A stretch of DNA of 64,000 nucleotides from Larix kaempferi (taxonomy: Eukaryota > Streptophyta > Pinopsida > Pinales > Pinaceae): the NCBI GenBank assembly GCA_027924585.1, contig BSBM01000606.1, positions 11,351,501-11,415,500 on the forward strand, given 5' to 3'. The position numbers and the translations under genes were made by a program. Within the stretch, counting starts at the first letter, position 1. The number at the start of each line of letters is the position of its first letter. This document shows, one piece after another, positions 59,011-64,000 of the stretch. The notes under the pieces were generated by a model that was not told the origin of the DNA, did not search any database, and worked only from the letters and a program-made list of their open reading frames with translations.

Positions 59011-60820
59011 TCTAATGCACAACATTTGGCACGAGACCTTCCGATATACATGTCGAGTACGTGATACACCCTTCGATATACGCCAAGTACGGATTATGGT
59101 ATTTGGTGGGTACGTGAAGGAACTCGATATACCGATGTACGTGGAAGACTACAATACCCTCGAACTACAGTGCTGGCAAATAACGACAGCTACCATGCTT
59201 AAAGATGTCGGAACACGTCTCTAACTTACACACAGTTACTAAATGATTTTATCCTAAGCTAACGTTCATTTTATCTTGTACGGTTAGTGGATGCATGAGG
59301 TGAGTACATAAATGTAAACATAATGCAATCCTCAACTACATGATAGTGCACATTTTCCTTTCCTTTTTCAATGAAACCTAATTAAGGTAAGGAGAGATTT
59401 TTCTTTCTTTCAAACCAAAAGTACTTAAGTAGTAACGAAAAGAAGAATTCCTTCCTAGAGTGCAATAATTTTAGCTTTATGCAATAATCAGCTAAAGAGC
59501 GCAAAGAAAACAAAAGATGCAACTAATCTTAACAATGTGTAAGACAAAATGATGAAGCACTTTTCAATTTTCAAATCCATGTACCAAAACTGAAATTTGA
59601 TAACTCAATGTTTTTCATATCTATATACAGAAAGTGAGAAGATATCTACAACACTCTAATCTTTCATAAATTCCCGAAGAAAAATGGCAAGCACCCAAAC
59701 AACTCAAAGGCACTCAAGAGAGGCCCAAAATCGACCAAATGCAATAATTATAACTCATTTCCTATATTTTTACACTTGAAAAAGACACATCTAAGCTACG
59801 AAAGAAGGATTCCACTAACATTTCCAATCAAATGCAAGACAAAGGAGAGCATTTAACAATCTTGTCTGACTCAAATGCACACAAATATGAAACAAGCCTT
59901 TCTTCTTCTTATGATGATAAGACCAAGAATATCAAATGATCAAAATAAAGTAAGAAGAATATTTACATTTTTCAAATTCATGAATATAGCAAAAGAGTGA
60001 CAAAATCAAGCTTTTCTTTGAACTAAAGTGGAGACAAAAAATCAATCTTCTCCAAAAATGATTGAATAGCTCAGCATGTAAGGGAAACAAGATGCATAAC
60101 CCAATAAAGAGAGGCTCAAAAAGACATGGACATCCCACACTCTTCAAGTCTTTAAAACAAGCCAATCACGCCAAAACAAAAAATGATCTCAAAACCTTGA
60201 GATGGGTCAAAAATAGAACCCATTTCACTTAAAAATGCAAGCAAAACACTACTTTTTACTCAAGGGGCCAAACATGAATTGAAAACTCAAAAGACCAAAA
60301 AACCAATACAAACAAGCCAAACAAAACACTGCTGGACAAAAGGGGCTTTGCCTAGAAGGTACAGTGCAGAGGAGTCTGTACACAAACCAAAACTCAAATA
60401 AAAAATGGAGAAAAGGTGCCTGTATGGCAAAAAATGGTAGATCAGTACACTCTATGCTTATGCACAGTGCGACGTCACAATTCACTAGTGCGGGAAGTGT
60501 GACGACGTCGTAGTATACCAATGGAAGGGATGTGGCGACAAACTAACAAAAAAAGAACAGAGATAAAAAACAACACAGTGTCGCTCTGGGTACACTGACC
60601 AGGTGCAACAGGCGAGATCTAAGTCCAAAAATGAACCAATTCTCTAGATAATGAGCATGAAAAGGTCTGCCAATGAGAAGTACAAAATAAAAGGAAGCCA
60701 ATCAGACTCTTGAAAGCGAAGATCTGATGGTGAAAGGGCTTAAGAAGTAAATGGCCAAAGAGATGGCTTGGTAAAGCAATCAACTGAAACTGACATTCAA
60801 ATTGAAAACAACAATGTTCT
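59011..60820 (-). other. T1 5' leader or gag start
   Basis: T1 sequence between its primer-binding site and the G2 insertion. Short minus frames only, none with a gag motif. Near 59030-59130 there is a run of CGATATAC and GTACG phrases. Adenine-rich on the plus strand. Confidence 0.45.
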
Positions 60821-60838
60821 TCCTTAGTATGGTTGCCA
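60821..60838 (-). promoter_or_regulatory. T1 primer-binding site (tRNA-Arg-like, decayed)
   Basis: The minus strand reads TGGCAACCATACTAAGGA four bases after the LTR end CGTTAACA. It resembles the Tat-type site TGGCGACTCTGCTGGGGA, with most differences being G-to-A. Confidence 0.5.
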
Positions 60839-60842
60839 GATT

Positions 60843-63800
60843 TGTTAACGAACAATCCAATTGGGCAGACACGAGCCGGATCTCCCTATTTCAAGTTGAT
60901 CTAGAACAAATAATACAGAATACAAAACTCATTTTCTATATCTAGTTATAGATCGAGTACTTAGATATCGTACCTTTCAGATCGCGGATCCTTCTCCTTG
61001 TTGTTGTTCCAAGTCTCGCAGTCGTCAGATCTCCAGCTGCAAGACCTGTCAAGAGAATATGGAAATGATACAAGTAGTACAAGATATCTAAACAATAACT
61101 AATCTAAACTAACATTTGAGGAAGAAAGTTCTAAACATCATCAATGAGACAACATTTACGGAAAGAGATTATATTAACTATATAAAAAGTGGAAATACAT
61201 AGAAAAGATGAAGCTACAACCAAAGCTTCAACATTGCATCCTCCATCCAACATGTCCAGGCCAAGCCTCCAAAATGGTACAAGCCTCCCAATCACCAGTA
61301 TGGATCCTATCAGCATAAGGGTACCATAGACCTCCCCCCCTCCCATGGAGAGAGTGGGTGTTTATATAGGGATAAAGAGATAGGGTAGGTTGAGGATTAG
61401 GGGGAGATGGTTAAGGGATCTTCCCATTAGGTTAGGAACCAAAATTCCACCTCACCTAGAACCTACGGATAGGCCTCCACATCACTCATCTTCGAGAATG
61501 GGCTCAAAGATACTCTTTTATCCAAATAACTCACAACGTCGCAGGTTGCATTAGGACAACCTGCGACGTGGCATGTTGCATAAGGAAAGATTGTGACGAC
61601 CTTGAAAAGTAGGACAGTTAAGCCCTGCAGTCATGGAAAACTTTAGGGATGTGTTTTTACTCTAAAATGGGTTTAGGTAAAATAGCAAAGAGTTTACACA
61701 ATGGTTAGGATGATGACATTATCACAACAGTCATGATGACAACACTTGGTCATAATGACGATACTTGCAATGGTCATGGTGACAACACTAGGTCAGGATG
61801 ATGATACTTGCAATGCTTGCGACACTTGCAACACTTGCACAAGGGTGATGACATTTTGGTGTAAAAGAATGCCCCCCAAAACATGAAGCTGACGAAATGA
61901 GACAGGTGAAATGCTTTGTAGTAAGAAAAAAATGGCAAGGAATTGTTGGTTGGAAGGAGTTGCTGCAAAAATTACTTGAGATCCACAAGTATCATGCAAC
62001 ACAAAACATGGCTGCCGACCAATACATTGCATATCCATGATAGTAAAGACTGACTGCACACAATCATGGCTACTAGACTGAACACAATCGTAGATCCATG
62101 ATGAGATGATAGCACAACCACGACGAATACAAAAGTGGATCCGTGTAATATGACTCAATACAAACTCCATCGCAAGCTGGGTAAGACACGACTCCCCAGG
62201 GTCTCCAAGCTGAACCCGCAACGATACAAATCTATCCATGTGATTACAAATGTCTTGACGTCGAACATGGTAGAAACCACTTGATTACCGGTCATTGATG
62301 TAAACCGTTAACAAGTGCGATGGAGATCACCATTGATGTCAATGATTCCCAAGGTATCACAGTACATATCATCAAGCGCGAATAAATGAATTGAAGTCGA
62401 ATGTGAGATGAAACATTTCAATCAAGAGTCAATGATGTAAACTCATGATGAAAGTGAAGTAACCTGCCATTGAGGCATGCAGGGACAAGGTACTTGGTTG
62501 GTTTCTAGATTCAATCCTCGGATGATGCGTTGATGTCGACAAGGATGAATCCGTCGAAGGAGGGCCATGATGAATACCCCATCAATCAAACACGACAAAA
62601 GATGTGTAGAGTAGATCGGATGGTACATTAATGTGCAAGACTGACTCAAGGTAGATTGACATGATTGAAGGTGTACTAACTGCAAATAATTTGGAACAAA
62701 CATCTCTTGAACATGGGCATGCCATGATTTGGCAGTATTGACATGACAAGAATGATACCAACCCCTAATGCAACTGATGGTGGAAGCATTCTTTGGCTTA
62801 TCCAAAGGAGCGACGCTACTCATGGAATTGACAAGACTTGAGGACAAACAAATTATCCAAGTACTGAATGCAAATGCAAATGAGTGCCATGTTCAAGAGT
62901 GACTATGTACTACCGTAATTAAGATGTAATACAAAATCTTCTTTTTTTCCCCATCATGATTAGTGAGTGCCTCATGTGTTTTTTACGAGCTTGATGAGGG
63001 TAACCAGATGCTCGGTATAGCTCATCTCATAGATGAGTCCAATCCCAAATATTTTTCAAACCTGGGATAGGAAGGGTTCGTCCCATGACGGGCCCTTCAA
63101 TGTGAAAATTTTAACAAGTGCATAGAAGGTAAACTCGGTCGTCATTTCATGTTTATAGAGTCTGAAAAGAACTAAAGAAGACTCCAACGGTCCTTTTTCG
63201 TAAAGTTAGCCTCATCGCCCAAAAAAGGGTAAAACAACGCGCTAGAGGAATCTTCCAGTCATGATTGGCCGGAGTATACCTTTTCCGTAATTAGTACCTC
63301 CTGGTCCGAAAAAGGGGTAAACTATCACCAGAAAGGCGATCATTCAAATGCTTTTACAAGCGTGAAAACATCAAGTTCACTTGGCAATCTTTTCCTATTT
63401 AGGGATTCTGAAAAGAGCTTAAAAAGGACTCCATGAACAACTTTGTCATGGTTGATGACTGAGTATGACAAAGGAAAATTAAACTCGGCACATTTCCTTT
63501 TCTGTAAATAGTTTAGCGAGGCCAGATAAAGTGATAAACCTATACTCATTAGGCACACCTTTTCAACTCAAATTTTTAATGAGCGCAAGAATGGTATCAA
63601 AAGCACTCATAATCTTTTTCATGTTTGAACCAGAGCATGAAAAAGTAAAAATTAAGCTCGAACCACTTTTCATGTTTTAACTAGAGCACGAAAAAGTAGA
63701 AAGTAAGCTCAAACCACTTTTCATGTTTCAACCAGAGCACAAAAAAAGTGAAAAAGTAAGCTCAAATACTATCTTACTGTTTTTAACGAGCTCAAAGATA

Positions 63801-64000
63801 GGTTGGAAGAATGCTCATGATATCTGCTTCATTTTTTAATGAGCTTGTAACAGAAAATGAACTATGATCGGGATAATTTTCATGGTTTAATGAGCTCAAA
63901 ACCTAAAAAAGGAAAGTATGCTCGAAAATGTTCCCAGTGGTGAAATTTTCCCCAACATGGCATCAAGAGGTTGATGTGTGCCCCCAACATGATTGCTGGA
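60843..64000 (-). repeat. T1 5' LTR, partial (runs off window)
   Basis: Collinear with 20273-23422 to the last base of the window, with scattered substitutions and small indels. TATA box at 61361-61368. The repeats with CCAGAGCACGAAAAAGT near 63630-63750 are shared too. The outer end and TSD lie outside. Confidence 0.8.

Larger units (their letters stand above)
20273..64000 (-). mobile_element. T1: Tat-like Ty3/gypsy element with giant LTRs, no visible RT (extends past window)
   Basis: Two direct copies of a sequence beginning TGTTAACGRACAATCCA start at 20273 and 60843 and stay collinear for over 3.1 kb, to the window end. They are read as 3' LTR (left) and 5' LTR (right) of a minus-strand element. 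Between them lie a tRNA-Arg-like primer-binding site (60821-60838), a leader, gag zinc knuckles and a protease. No reverse transcriptase or integrase is seen. The primer type and long LTRs fit the Tat lineage (Ogre/Retand relatives). Flanking base order at the left is AACTC; the matching TSD copy would be outside the window. The inner part is split by G2 at 26536/59011. Pairing of the two LTRs as one element is an inference supported by the order of parts. Confidence 0.7.

Overview
The window is nuclear DNA of a seed plant with a large, transposon-filled genome. A gymnosperm is the likeliest source, though the sequence does not fix the species. The evidence is AT-rich sequence, plant-type gene fragments (jacalin-related lectin, NF-X1-type zinc finger, P5A-type ATPase), canonical GT-AG introns, and LTR retrotransposons of Ty1/copia and Ty3/gypsy type with plant primer-binding sites. 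I found no intact cellular gene, no rRNA and no tRNA gene.

Left third (1-20272): broken genes and old transposon pieces. A LINE reverse-transcriptase relic (1-1830, minus) abuts and truncates a two-exon jacalin-related lectin (1831-2640, minus). A second, overlapping LINE fragment lies at 3631-4045. A short LTR with primer-binding site and gag-like frame follows at 4628-5520 (plus). At 6703-8990 (plus) is a nine-exon gene of unknown function, now a pseudogene, with a tandemly duplicated exon pair. Then come a Gypsy RT scrap (9857-10215), an NF-X1/NFXL1-like pseudogene (11530-12430) and the C-terminal half of a P5A ATPase pseudogene with its introns (13621-17660). The section ends in an eroded Gypsy gag-protease-RT relic on the minus strand (G0, 18790-20272).

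Right two thirds (20273-64000): one nested block, solved here from LTR ends, primer-binding sites and target-site duplications (TSDs). T1 is a Tat-like Gypsy element on the minus strand (20273 to beyond 64000), inserted in the gag part of G0. G2 is a Gypsy element on the minus strand (26537-59005, TSD TGCTA/TGCTG), inserted in T1. C3 is a Copia element on the plus strand (27789-42830, TSD GTTAT/GTTAT), inserted in the 3' LTR of G2. C4 is a second copy of the same Copia family (34798-42436, TSD GTTAG/GTCAG), inserted in the 3' LTR of C3. G5 is an Athila-like Gypsy element on the minus strand (44159-56016, TSD CCCGT/CCCAT), inserted in the interior of G2. The order of arrival is therefore G0, T1, G2, then C3 followed by C4, with G5 also after G2.

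Only G5 keeps a full gag-protease-RT-RNase H-integrase set, plus a large extra frame downstream of integrase. It is closed by stops, most of which look like C-to-T changes, and its RT catalytic pair is altered. C3 and C4 keep only the end of pol and carry unusual minisatellite arrays between two polypurine tracts. T1 and G2 lack recognisable RT. The younger elements probably depended on proteins supplied by other copies.
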